Shown here: positions 1-10,305 of the stretch, in pieces | How positions within the stretch are numbered: the stretch's first letter is position 1 | Layout: each line of letters starts with the position of its first letter | NCBI GenBank assembly: GCA_937888595.1 | Contig: CALARK010000016.1 | Coordinates: 62,001 to 126,000 of the forward strand | Length of the DNA stretch: 64,000 nt | Origin: an uncultured Sterolibacteriaceae bacterium | GTDB taxonomy: Bacteria > Pseudomonadota > Gammaproteobacteria > Burkholderiales > Rhodocyclaceae | Direction of reading: 5' to 3' | Notes under the pieces: model-generated | Told to the model about the DNA's origin: nothing | What the model saw: the letters and a program-made list of their open reading frames with translations, nothing else | Databases searched by the model: none | Program-made: the position numbers and the translations under genes

Positions 1-766
1 CGCCGACCAGGTACTTGTCCTCGAAGCCCTTGAACTTGGAGGTATCGACCGAACGGGCGTCGGAACCCATCTTGACGGTCGCCACGGTGGTGGGCTCTTC
101 GAACCACATGTCGATGAGGGTCACCAGGCCATCGCGGCCGACGGTGTAGACATAGCGGCCGGAAGCCGACAGGCGCGAGATATGCACCGCATAGCCGGTC
201 TTGAGGATCTTCCAGATCTTCTTGGTGTCGCCGTCGATCAGGGCCAGTTCGCCCGTGTCGCGCAGGGTGACCGCGAAGATGTTGTTCAGGTTGATCTTGC
301 TCATCTGCTTGGTCGGACGCTTGTCGACCGGGACGAGCAGCTTCCAGCTGTCCGTCATGTCCTTCAGCGAGAACTCCGGCGGGATGTCCGGGGTGTTCTG
401 GATGTAACGGGCCATGACATCGATTTCCTTCTCGGACAGGATGTCATCGTAATTCACCATGCCGCCTTCGGTGCCGTAGGCAATGATCTTCTTCAGACGG
501 TCGGTACCCAGCTTGAGCGTGCCGCCGGTGACTTCCTTGCCGTCCTTGTCCTTCTTGCTCCAGTTCGGCTCGAGGTTCTTGCCGGTGGCGCCCTTGCGCA
601 ACACACCGTGGCAACCGGCACAGCGCTCGAAGTAGATCTTCTTGCCCATCGCCTTCTCTTCCGGCGTCATGGACGGAGCGCCCTGTTGCGCATAGGCCTG
701 ACCAAATGCCGCCGCCAGCGCGAACGGCACGACAGCCAGGGTAAAGCGAGAAATCTTACGCATCAT
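1..766 (-). CDS. nirS: Cytochrome cd1 nitrite reductase NirS, 5' part
   Basis: Periplasmic dissimilatory nitrite reductase that reduces nitrite to nitric oxide in denitrification. The visible 255 residues start with MMRKISRFTLAVV, a signal peptide ending near AQAYAQ, followed by a cytochrome c domain with the haem motif CAGCH and then the first blades of the d1-haem propeller (NNIFAVTLRDTGELALIDGD, then KTGYAVHISRLSASGRYVY, whose His is the expected d1 ligand). The start is set by GGGAGGATTTTG just upstream of two tandem ATGs. The gene runs off the left edge of the window, so the catalytic C-terminus is not visible. The family match is strong from residue patterns. Confidence 0.93.
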   Translation of the reverse strand, partial: MMRKISRFTLAVVPFALAAAFGQAYAQQGAPSMTPEEKAMGKKIYFERCAGCHGVLRKGATGKNLEPNWSKKDKDGKEVTGGTLKLGTDRLKKIIAYGTEGGMVNYDDILSEKEIDVMARYIQNTPDIPPEFSLKDMTDSWKLLVPVDKRPTKQMSKINLNNIFAVTLRDTGELALIDGDTKKIWKILKTGYAVHISRLSASGRYVYTVGRDGLVTLIDMWFEEPTTVATVKMGSDARSVDTSKFKGFEDKYLVG

Positions 767-848
767 CAAAATCCTCCCGGGAAAATGGTGGAAATAGGTG
801 CATTGCCACCTACGGGCCGAAGCTTCCTCCCTCGGGAAACCCCCTGCC

Positions 849-862
849 TTGATAACGGTCAA
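849..862 (-). promoter_or_regulatory. DNR/FNR-type box upstream of nirS
   Basis: On the plus strand it reads TTGATAACGGTCAA, i.e. TTGAT-N4-GTCAA, the usual half-sites of Crp/FNR-family regulators of denitrification (DNR, NNR, FNR). The centre is about 89 bases upstream of the nirS start. If the box sits at -41.5, as in class II activation, transcription would begin near 814. The match is seen; which regulator binds is inferred. Confidence 0.75.
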
Positions 863-914
863 TTATTCAAGCTGCCAACCTGCGCACAACGAAGCCCGTC
901 GGCCCGGGGAGCCT

Positions 915-1394
915 TCAGTCGCAGGTCGCCGCACAGGCGGCAGGATTGCCGGTGCAATCGCCGCTACCTTCGACGCGGCACTGGCCCTTGGTGCGGTAGG
1001 CAAATACGACTTCGCCCGGGTAGGTGCACACGACGCGGGTCAGCTTGCCCTTGCGGGCCACGGCAATCGACGTCGCCTTTGACGACTTGAGCTTGTCGTC
1101 AGGCAGGTCGCAGGAGACGTAGCCTTGAAACTGTCCGCCCGGTACTTCCCACAAGGCGACGTTCTTCAGGCGACGATAGAGATTGTAATCGGTGCAGACC
1201 TGCTCCTCCTGCCAGTTGTACATCCGGGCGTTGTCGCTGCAATAGCCGCCAAAAGTGAATTGCAACTCCTCTTCAGAAGGACAGGTACCCACCTGTACCG
1301 CAACGGACAGATCAGGGCAGGTCACGGTCTCCGCCACGGCAGGGGCCGTCAGCGCCAGGGTGCCCAGGAACAGGGCCAGCTTGCAGGATTTCAT
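915..1394 (-). CDS. Cysteine-rich exported protein of unknown function
   Basis: 159 residues. A signal peptide (MKSCKLALFLGTLALTAP..AVA) is followed by a mature domain with ten cysteines, which suggests a disulfide-stabilised periplasmic or secreted protein. I do not recognise the family. The start at 1394 is preceded by CCCGGAGTG at good spacing; an upstream in-frame ATG near 1415 has no such site. It lies between alaS (30 bases away) and nirS on the same strand, with the nirS box in the gap downstream of it. No catalytic motif is visible. Confidence 0.75.
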   Translation of the reverse strand: MKSCKLALFLGTLALTAPAVAETVTCPDLSVAVQVGTCPSEEELQFTFGGYCSDNARMYNWQEEQVCTDYNLYRRLKNVALWEVPGGQFQGYVSCDLPDDKLKSSKATSIAVARKGKLTRVVCTYPGEVVFAYRTKGQCRVEGSGDCTGNPAACAATCD

Positions 1395-1423
1395 GATCGC
1401 ACTCCGGGATAAAAACATTAAAC

Positions 1424-4057
<2,634 letters not shown>

Positions 4058-4099
4058 GGTCTTGCCCGGAAGGACGACGGAAAGGGCGGATTCTACGCG

Positions 4100-4786
4100 C
4101 TACGGCGCAAACCAGAGGTCGGGACGGTCGGTGAAGAGCGCCGCGACGCCGAGCGAAAACAGCCGTTCGGCCAGCGCAGGATCATTGACCGTATAGACGG
4201 CGACCGGCATGTCTGCCGACTTCAGCCTGGCAATGTTTTCGGCCGTGATGCCTTCCGCGGACACATGCACGCTCCGTGCCCCGAGCCGTGCGCAGGCCGC
4301 CGGCCAGTCGTCGGGCAGGCGCTCGCATAGCAGGGCGAAGCTCGCCTCCGGCAAATGACGCCGTCCCGCCAGCGCCGACTTTTCGGAAAAGGAGGAAACC
4401 ACGCCCCGGCCGTCCCACCGGGCAGCGAGCTGCCGGCCGACGACTTCGCCGGTCTCCTCGTCCTGTCCCGATGAGGGCTTGAGTTCGATATTCGCCCAGA
4501 GCCCCAGCCGCCGGCAGGTGGCCAGCGCCTCGTCCAGCGTCGGGACGGAAGGATCGCCGGCCCGGATATCTGCCAGCATCCGCTCAGCCACCCGTCCCGT
4601 ACAGCGCGTGGTGCGGTCGAGCGTCTCGTCGTGCATCAGGATGGGCACGCCATCCGCCGTCAGCATCACGTCGAACTCGACCGCCCGGCAGCCGAGGCGG
4701 GCGGCGGCTTCCAGCCCGGCCAGCGAGTTCTCCGCCGCCAGCGCCCCGCCGCAGCGATGCGCGATGATGCGCGGATAAGGCGTCAA
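4100..4786 (-). CDS. ugpQ: Glycerophosphodiester phosphodiesterase (UgpQ/GDPD type)
   Basis: 228 residues. Hydrolyses glycerophosphodiesters to glycerol-3-phosphate and an alcohol. Family motifs are present: the N-terminal PRIIAHRCGGALAAENSLAG (HR and E of the GDPD active site), EFDVMLTADGVPILMHDETL (catalytic E-D and H), IELKP, and a C-terminal VYTVNDP. No ATG is available; the likely start is TTG at 4786, which overlaps the ugpB stop as TTGA and suggests translational coupling. Residues from 4360-4383 (KSALAGR) are encoded by a copy of the dispersed 24-base repeat. Confidence 0.88.
   Translation of the reverse strand: MTPYPRIIAHRCGGALAAENSLAGLEAAARLGCRAVEFDVMLTADGVPILMHDETLDRTTRCTGRVAERMLADIRAGDPSVPTLDEALATCRRLGLWANIELKPSSGQDEETGEVVGRQLAARWDGRGVVSSFSEKSALAGRRHLPEASFALLCERLPDDWPAACARLGARSVHVSAEGITAENIARLKSADMPVAVYTVNDPALAERLFSLGVAALFTDRPDLWFAP
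4360..4383 (-). repeat. Dispersed 24-base repeat, copy 1
   Basis: One mismatch to the consensus (AAAAGTCGGCGC then CGGCGGGACGGC) on the minus strand. It lies within ugpQ in the same direction as the gene and is translated there as KSALAGR. Confidence 0.9.
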
Positions 4787-6102
4787 CGCTGTGCGGTCTG
4801 CGTGGGCGAGAGCACCGGTGCAGCACGCATCACGGCGGTATCGAGCGCCTCCTTGGCCGGCTTGCGGTTGCCCCAGACAAACTCGATTTCCTCGTTGAGG
4901 ATGGCGCGGATGCGGCTGCGGCCATTGCCGTTGCGCGTCCGCGACGCCTCGCGGCCGGGCATCGAAAGCCGCTGTTCCGCCAGCGCCAGCACGCGGGCAT
5001 CGGCACCGCCTTCGCGCAGCGCCTGCACCGCAGCCTGCGTCATCGGCAGGAAACCGGTGCGGCGCACCCATTCGCGCTGCACCTCGGGCTGCATCAGGAA
5101 GGCGATGAAGCGCGCGATCACCTGCCGTTCGGGCTTGCTGTCCGCCGCCAGCACCCACAACGCTTCCCCGTCGGGCAGCACATGCGTCGGCTTGGCGCCG
5201 TAAACGTCCTCATAGTAGGGCAGCACGGCCACGCCGAGGGTAAAGTCCGGCGGCTGGCGGACGAGGCGGGCATACAGGGCGGATTCGCCGGTCAGCATCG
5301 CGCACTCCCCGCTGGCAAAGCGATCATCGCCCTCGCGGCCGGGACCGGAATAGATGAAATAGAAGCTCTTGTACCAGCTGGTCAACAGGGCCAGGTGCTT
5401 GACGTTCACCATGTTGTTGAGCGCCAGCCGCTCCGTCCGCCCCTCCTTGACCACCAGCGGCTCGCCGTGCTGGGCGGCGACGTTTTCCACATGCACCCAG
5501 GCGAAGCGCGAACTGGTCAGCGGGCACTTGAATCCGGCATCTCGCAGCTTGCCTGCCGCTTCCTGCAGTTCCCACCAGGTCGCCGGCGGTGCGTCCGCCG
5601 CCAGCCCCGCCTTGGCGAAGGCCGCCCGGTTGTAGAACAGCACCGGCACCGACATGCCGAGCGGCAAAGCCTGCATCTTCCCGCCGAGGTCGCTCACGGC
5701 ATCGGCCAGCTGCGGATAGAAACCGCGGGCATCGAAGCGCTGGCCACCCGCGGCCATCACCTTGTGCAGGGGCAGGAAACGCGGGCGCGTGCCGAAAACG
5801 GCCTGCGCATCGTCCTGGTCGAACAGCGCCAGATGCGGCAGCCGGGCCCGGTCGGCGACCCCGCCGGCTTCCTCGAGCAGGAGGCGGCCGCCGCCCCGCT
5901 TGAGTCGCGACTCGGCATCGTTGAAGCGCAGCACCAGCGTCGCCAGCGCATCGAGAGGCTGCCCCGTCAGCGCATGGCGCAGGATGATTTCCTGGGGCGG
6001 CAGGGGCGTCTTGGCCACCGGTGCAGGCTTCGCCGCCCAGGCGAAACCGGCGGGCAGGCAACACAACAGAAACGACAACAGCAGGGCAATCGGACGTTTC
6101 AT
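4783..6102 (-). CDS. ugpB: UgpB-like extracellular solute-binding protein
   Basis: 439 residues with a signal peptide (MKRPIALLLSFLLCCLPAG..AWA). Resembles the sn-glycerol-3-phosphate ABC transporter binding protein: PVLFYNRAAFAKAGL, ATWWELQEAAGKLRDAGFKC, FASGECAMLTGESALYARL and the C-terminal EIEFVWGNRKPAKEALDTAV are laid out as in UgpB, but the protein is divergent. Its role would be periplasmic capture of glycerol phosphates for import. It is coupled to ugpQ downstream, yet no ugpA, ugpE or ugpC permease or ATPase genes lie nearby. The start is chosen at the signal-peptide Met at 6102. Confidence 0.82.
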   Translation of the reverse strand: MKRPIALLLSFLLCCLPAGFAWAAKPAPVAKTPLPPQEIILRHALTGQPLDALATLVLRFNDAESRLKRGGGRLLLEEAGGVADRARLPHLALFDQDDAQAVFGTRPRFLPLHKVMAAGGQRFDARGFYPQLADAVSDLGGKMQALPLGMSVPVLFYNRAAFAKAGLAADAPPATWWELQEAAGKLRDAGFKCPLTSSRFAWVHVENVAAQHGEPLVVKEGRTERLALNNMVNVKHLALLTSWYKSFYFIYSGPGREGDDRFASGECAMLTGESALYARLVRQPPDFTLGVAVLPYYEDVYGAKPTHVLPDGEALWVLAADSKPERQVIARFIAFLMQPEVQREWVRRTGFLPMTQAAVQALREGGADARVLALAEQRLSMPGREASRTRNGNGRSRIRAILNEEIEFVWGNRKPAKEALDTAVMRAAPVLSPTQTAQR

Positions 6103-6169
6103 CGGACAACCAGGCAAGACAGGGGGGCATAGTCTATCCTGATCGCCGAATCGCCATGCACGCGCCACC

Positions 6170-6745
6170 ATGAACAGACAGCAACGCATCGCCCTCCTGA
6201 TCGCGGCCGCGAACCTGCTGCTGATGCTGCTGTTTCCACCGTACGACTACCAGAGCCTGCAGCGCGGCAACGTGCCGACCTTCGACGGCTTCTACTTCGC
6301 TTTCGGCAGCACGCCGAACCGTCTCGTCAACGCCGACTTTCTCACGCTCGAAATCATCGTCGTGCTGATCAACGCCTGCATCGCCTGGCTGCTGCTGCGT
6401 ACCCGCGCCATCGGCCGGCCGCGGGTGGCCGGCAACCGCTACCAGCGCGGCGTGCTCTGGCTGGTCGCCGTCAACCTCGTGCTGGTCGTCCTGTTCCCGC
6501 CCTTCCAGAACTACGTCGCCATCAGCCAATCGGTACTGCCGGAGTTCGAGGGCTTCTACTTCCTGTTCGCCGACAACTCGCAGCGCCAGCTGGTGACGAC
6601 GATCCTCTACATCGAGGTCGCCCTGATCCTGATCAACGGCGCCATCCTCTGGCTGCTTTTCAAGGGCCGCGGACAGGAGAACCTGTCCGCCGCCGACCTG
6701 CAGGCGGTCGCGAAAAGCCTGCGCAACGTCCGGCGGAAAGGCTAA
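6170..6745 (+). CDS. Duplicated four-helix membrane protein of unknown function
   Basis: 191 residues with four predicted membrane segments arranged as two similar halves. Half one has NLLLMLLFPPYDYQSLQ, then FDGFYFAF, then LEIIVVLINACIAWLLLR; half two has NLVLVVLFPPFQNYVAI, then FEGFYFLF, then IEVALILINGAILWLLFK. This is a clear internal duplication of about 75 residues. A short charged cytoplasmic tail follows. I do not recognise a named family. It is divergent from ugpB and upstream of a lipoprotein gene. Confidence 0.8.
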   Translation: MNRQQRIALLIAAANLLLMLLFPPYDYQSLQRGNVPTFDGFYFAFGSTPNRLVNADFLTLEIIVVLINACIAWLLLRTRAIGRPRVAGNRYQRGVLWLVAVNLVLVVLFPPFQNYVAISQSVLPEFEGFYFLFADNSQRQLVTTILYIEVALILINGAILWLLFKGRGQENLSAADLQAVAKSLRNVRRKG

Positions 6746-6814
6746 AGAAACGGCGGTGGCGGCCGTAAAATCCCTTCAGCGCTCATTCGGACCCCTCATT
6801 CGCCCCCTCCATCC

Positions 6815-7201
6815 ATGCGTCAGGCATTACCCCTCATTCTCCTCGGACTGCTGCTCGCCGGTTGCGAGCAACTCGGCATCGAGGATCCGGCCAAGCTGGA
6901 AGCCGCCCGGGAAGCCGAGGGGCGCGCCGTCGGCAGTGCCTGCCGGCACAGCGGCCGCGCGCTCGAGGAATGCTACAGCCTGAACAAGAAGGCCTCGAAA
7001 GCCGCCATCTTCTCCGGCTGGCGCGACATGGACGCCTACATGCGCGAGAACAACATCGACATCATCCCGCCCGCGGGCAAGAGGCCGATGGTCCCTGCCC
7101 CTTCCCCTGCACCGACACCGGCCCCTGCCGAGGCTGGCAAAGCCGGTGCGGAAGCACCCAAACCCGGTGCCGCCATCGCCTCGGGCCGCAAGACCGCCTG
7201 A
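6815..7201 (+). CDS. Small lipoprotein of unknown function
   Basis: 128 residues. It begins MRQALPLILLGLLLAGCEQL, a type II signal with lipobox LAGC, so it is probably lipidated at Cys17. The middle has two cysteines (SACRHSGRALEECYSLNKK) and a helix (AIFSGWRDMDAYMRENNI). The tail is Pro/Ala-rich and likely spans the periplasm. I do not recognise the family. The 190 bases that follow, up to rhlE, contain no gene I can support. Confidence 0.75.
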   Translation: MRQALPLILLGLLLAGCEQLGIEDPAKLEAAREAEGRAVGSACRHSGRALEECYSLNKKASKAAIFSGWRDMDAYMRENNIDIIPPAGKRPMVPAPSPAPTPAPAEAGKAGAEAPKPGAAIASGRKTA

Positions 7202-7392
7202 GGCCAGCCGCCGAGGCCGGGTTTTGCCGTAGAATCGCCACGCGTCCTGCCGGTTGGGCGCATCTGCGTGCAGATTCGGGATGCTCCCGACAATTGCGGC
7301 AATTTCAAAACCATGCACCGCCTGAGCCGGCGTCGCCCTCCGATCAATCGGGATACCGGGTCATCTGGCGTGCAGCGCAACCGGAGTCCACA

Positions 7393-8841
7393 GTGAAGTT
7401 CGACGACCTCGGGCTGGTGCCCGAAATCCTCAAGGCCGTGCATGAAGCCGGCTACACCGAGCCGACGCCGATCCAGGCCCAGGCCATCCCGATCGTCCTC
7501 GCCGGCCACGACGTCATGGGCGGTGCCCAGACCGGCACCGGCAAGACGGCCGGATTCACCCTGCCGCTGCTGCACAAGCTGGCGCGCCACGCCAACACCT
7601 CGCCCTCGCCCGCCCGCCACCCGGTGCGCGCTCTGATCCTCGCGCCGACGCGCGAACTGGCGATGCAGGTGCAGGAATCGGTCAAGACCTACAGCAAGTA
7701 CCTCGGCCTGCGCTCCGTCTGCATCTACGGCGGCGTCGACATGCGGGCCCAGATCGCCGAGCTCAAGGAAGGCCGCGAGATCGTCGTCGCCACGCCGGGC
7801 CGCCTGCTCGACCACGTCGAGCAGAAGACCGTCAGCTTCGGCGCCGTCGAATTCCTCGTGCTTGACGAAGCCGACCGCATGCTCGACATGGGCTTCATCC
7901 CGGACATCAAGCGCATCCTCAAGCTGCTGCCGACCTCGCGCCAGAGCCTGCTGTTCTCGGCCACCTTCTCGGACGAGATCAAGAAGCTCGCCGACGCGAT
8001 GCTCAAGGCGCCGCAGCTGATCGAGGTGGCGCGCCGCAACCAGGTGTCGGAAACCATCACCCACCGCGTGCACCCGGTCGCCGCGGACAACAAGCGCCAT
8101 CTGCTCAAGCACCTGCTCGACGATCCGTCGATGACGCAGGTGCTCGTTTTCGTCGGCACCAAGTTCGGCACCGCGCGGCTCGCCACCTGGCTGGAGCGCG
8201 AAGGCATCAACGCCACCGCCATCCACGGCGACAAGAGCCAGCAGGAGCGCACCAAGGCGCTCGAGGCCTTCAAGTCGGGCGCGGCGCGCGTGCTGGTCGC
8301 CACCGACGTCGCCGCCCGGGGCCTCGACATCGACGACCTGCCGCACGTCATCAACTACGAACTGCCGCGCGTCGCCGAGGATTATGTGCATCGCATCGGT
8401 CGCACCGGCCGTGCCGGCAAGAAGGGCGACGCCACCTCGCTGGTCGCGCCCGAGGAAGCGAAGCAGCTCGCCGAGATCGAACGGCTCACCAAGTTCAAGA
8501 TCGAGCAGGTCGTCGTGCCGGGCTTCGAGCCGGGCGCACCGGTGCGCCGCGACCACGGCAACCATGGACGCGGCGGCCACGGCCACAAGCACGAGCCGCG
8601 GGTCGGCCACGGCCCGAAGACGCGTGTCGACCGCCTGCCCTCGCCATCCGCACATTTGCCGAAGCCGAAGATGATCGCCGCCGACGGCTTCGACTTCTCC
8701 AAGCCCTACGAACCCAGCACGGCAAAAGTCGGCGCTGGCGAGACGGCGGAAACGTCGGACAAGGGCGCCAAAGCGGCTCCCGCGCCGCGCCGCCCGCTGC
8801 GCCCCGTCGCCGCCCTGCTCGGTGGAATAGGAAAGAAATAA
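7393..8841 (+). CDS. rhlE: DEAD-box ATP-dependent RNA helicase, RhlE type
   Basis: 482 residues. Unwinds RNA duplexes during ribosome assembly or RNA decay. Helicase motifs in order: Q-motif (GYTEPTPIQAQAIP), motif I AQTGTGKT, PTRELA, TPGRL, DEAD (LVLDEADRMLDMGF), SAT (LFSATF), and C-terminal domain motifs VFVGTK, ATDVAARGLD and HRIGRTGRAG. A basic His/Gly-rich tail follows. Start at GTG 7393, with GGAG seven bases upstream. The tail near residue 447 (KVGAGETA) is encoded by a copy of the dispersed repeat. Confidence 0.94.
   Translation: MKFDDLGLVPEILKAVHEAGYTEPTPIQAQAIPIVLAGHDVMGGAQTGTGKTAGFTLPLLHKLARHANTSPSPARHPVRALILAPTRELAMQVQESVKTYSKYLGLRSVCIYGGVDMRAQIAELKEGREIVVATPGRLLDHVEQKTVSFGAVEFLVLDEADRMLDMGFIPDIKRILKLLPTSRQSLLFSATFSDEIKKLADAMLKAPQLIEVARRNQVSETITHRVHPVAADNKRHLLKHLLDDPSMTQVLVFVGTKFGTARLATWLEREGINATAIHGDKSQQERTKALEAFKSGAARVLVATDVAARGLDIDDLPHVINYELPRVAEDYVHRIGRTGRAGKKGDATSLVAPEEAKQLAEIERLTKFKIEQVVVPGFEPGAPVRRDHGNHGRGGHGHKHEPRVGHGPKTRVDRLPSPSAHLPKPKMIAADGFDFSKPYEPSTAKVGAGETAETSDKGAKAAPAPRRPLRPVAALLGGIGKK
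8724..8747 (+). repeat. Dispersed 24-base repeat, copy 2
   Basis: Two mismatches to the consensus. It is inside the low-complexity C-terminal tail of rhlE and is translated as KVGAGETA. Confidence 0.88.
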
Positions 8842-8855
8842 ACCGGAGAACCCGC

Positions 8856-9701
8856 ATGAAACTCGTCCGCTACGGCCCCAAGGGGCGCGAAAAACCCGGA
8901 CTCATCGATCCACAGGGCCGACTGCGCGACCTCTCCGCCCACTGCACCGACATCGGCTGGGATGAGTTGTCGCCCGCGGGCCGCAAACGTCTCGCCGCCC
9001 TCGATCCGGCGACGCTGCCGCTGGTCAGGGGCAGGTCCCGCCTCGGCGTACCCTTCACCGGCATCTCCAAGATCGTCGGCGTGGGCCTCAACTATCGCGA
9101 CCATGCCATCGAGACCGGCGCGGCGATTCCCACCGAGCCGGTGCTCTTCATGAAGGCCACCACGGCGATCAACGGCCCGTACGACGACATCACCCTGCCG
9201 CGCGGCTCCGTCAACACCGACTGGGAAGCGGAGCTCGGCCTCGTGATCGGCAAGACCGCGCGCTACGTCAGCGCAGACAAGGCGCTCTCCCACCTCGCCG
9301 GCTACGTCACCTTCCACGACGTATCCGAGCGCGACTTCCAGAAGAACCGCGGCGGCAGCTGGGACAAGGGCAAGGGCTGCGATACCTTCGCACCGATCGG
9401 CCCCTGGCTGGTCACCACCGATGAAGTCAAGGATCCGCAGGCCCTGCGCGTCTGGTGCGAGGTCAATGGCACGATGCGCCAGGACAGCAATACCGCGCAG
9501 ATGATCTTCCCCTGCGCGCAGCTGATCGCCTACATCTCGCAGTTCATGACGCTGAACCCGGGCGACGTGATCTGCACCGGCACGCCCGCCGGCGTCGGCC
9601 TCGGCATGACGCCGCCGCTGTACCTCAAGGCCGGCGACATCGTGCGCCTCGGCGTCCAAGGACTCGGCGAGCAGCGCCAGACGATCCGCGCCGCCCGCTA
9701 G
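8856..9701 (+). CDS. Fumarylacetoacetate hydrolase family protein
   Basis: 281 residues. Metal-dependent hydrolase or decarboxylase of the FAH fold. Visible signatures: GVGLNYRDHAIETG, PVLFMKATTAINGP, the metal-ligand region TDWEAELGLVIGK, GYVTFHDVSERDFQ, KGCDTFAPIGPWLV, and the C-terminal NPGDVICTGTPAGVGLGM. Close relatives are annotated as 2,4-diketo-3-deoxy-fuconate hydrolase or ureidoglycolate lyase, but the substrate cannot be read from sequence. An AACCGGAG site lies just upstream of the ATG. It sits 14 bases after rhlE and 7 bases before the next gene, so probably in one transcript. Confidence 0.88.
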   Translation: MKLVRYGPKGREKPGLIDPQGRLRDLSAHCTDIGWDELSPAGRKRLAALDPATLPLVRGRSRLGVPFTGISKIVGVGLNYRDHAIETGAAIPTEPVLFMKATTAINGPYDDITLPRGSVNTDWEAELGLVIGKTARYVSADKALSHLAGYVTFHDVSERDFQKNRGGSWDKGKGCDTFAPIGPWLVTTDEVKDPQALRVWCEVNGTMRQDSNTAQMIFPCAQLIAYISQFMTLNPGDVICTGTPAGVGLGMTPPLYLKAGDIVRLGVQGLGEQRQTIRAAR

Positions 9702-9708
9702 CCGCCCC

Positions 9709-10266
9709 ATGGCCCGCGCGGTACATGTCGCGCTCGCTGCGCATCCGGCCAATTCGCCGCGCTTCCGGCAGCACATCGACGTCTCGCTGCAGCAGGCCGA
9801 CAACGGCGGACTCGCCCTCAGCTACGTCATCCGCGGCCTGAACCTCGACCTGCACGTGCCGACGCCCCACGTCCCGGCGCCCGCCGACGCGCTCTGGAGC
9901 ACGACCTGCTGCGAACTGTTCGTCGCCCCGGCCGGCCAGGCAAGCTACCGGGAATTCAACTTCTCGCCCTCCGGCCAGTGGGCGGCCCATGATTTTTCCG
10001 GCTATCGCGAACGCAATGCGACTGCCGTGCTCGCGGCATCGCCCACCATCGCCTGCCAGCGTACCGAAGATCGCCTGCAGCTCGATGTCGCCCTCCCGCA
10101 CGCCGCGCTGCCGCACGGCAAGGCATTCGGGCTGGGAATCACCGTCGTCCTGCAGACGCAGGACGGCCACCTCGGTTACTGGGCATTGGCCCATGTACCG
10201 GGCAAACCGGACTTCCACTGCCGCGAAGGCTTCCTGCTGCGGTTCGGGCCGCACGGATTAAACTGA
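9709..10266 (+). CDS. DOMON-like domain protein
   Basis: 185 residues, no signal peptide. Resembles the DOMON-like beta-sandwich family found in proteobacteria: LWSTTCCELFVAP, REFNFSPSGQWAAHDFSGYR, and the C-terminal YWALAHVPGKPDFHCREGF. The fold is thought to bind haem or sugars in related proteins; no function is established here. It lies directly between the FAH-family gene and the cyclic-di-GMP regulator on the same strand. Confidence 0.75.
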   Translation: MARAVHVALAAHPANSPRFRQHIDVSLQQADNGGLALSYVIRGLNLDLHVPTPHVPAPADALWSTTCCELFVAPAGQASYREFNFSPSGQWAAHDFSGYRERNATAVLAASPTIACQRTEDRLQLDVALPHAALPHGKAFGLGITVVLQTQDGHLGYWALAHVPGKPDFHCREGFLLRFGPHGLN

Positions 10267-10305
10267 CGCCTGTTGCCGATTCGCCCGGCACGCTTGGGAG
10301 CCTCG

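Noticed and set aside
7285..7304. GCGGCAATTT half-site upstream of rhlE
   Set aside because: Only one arm of the CGGCAA-N3-TTGCCG dyad is present and the gene is not flagellar.
6862..7392. N-terminal extension of the rhlE reading frame back to 6862
   Set aside because: It overlaps the lipoprotein gene in another frame; helicase homology starts at GTG 7393, which has a good ribosome site.
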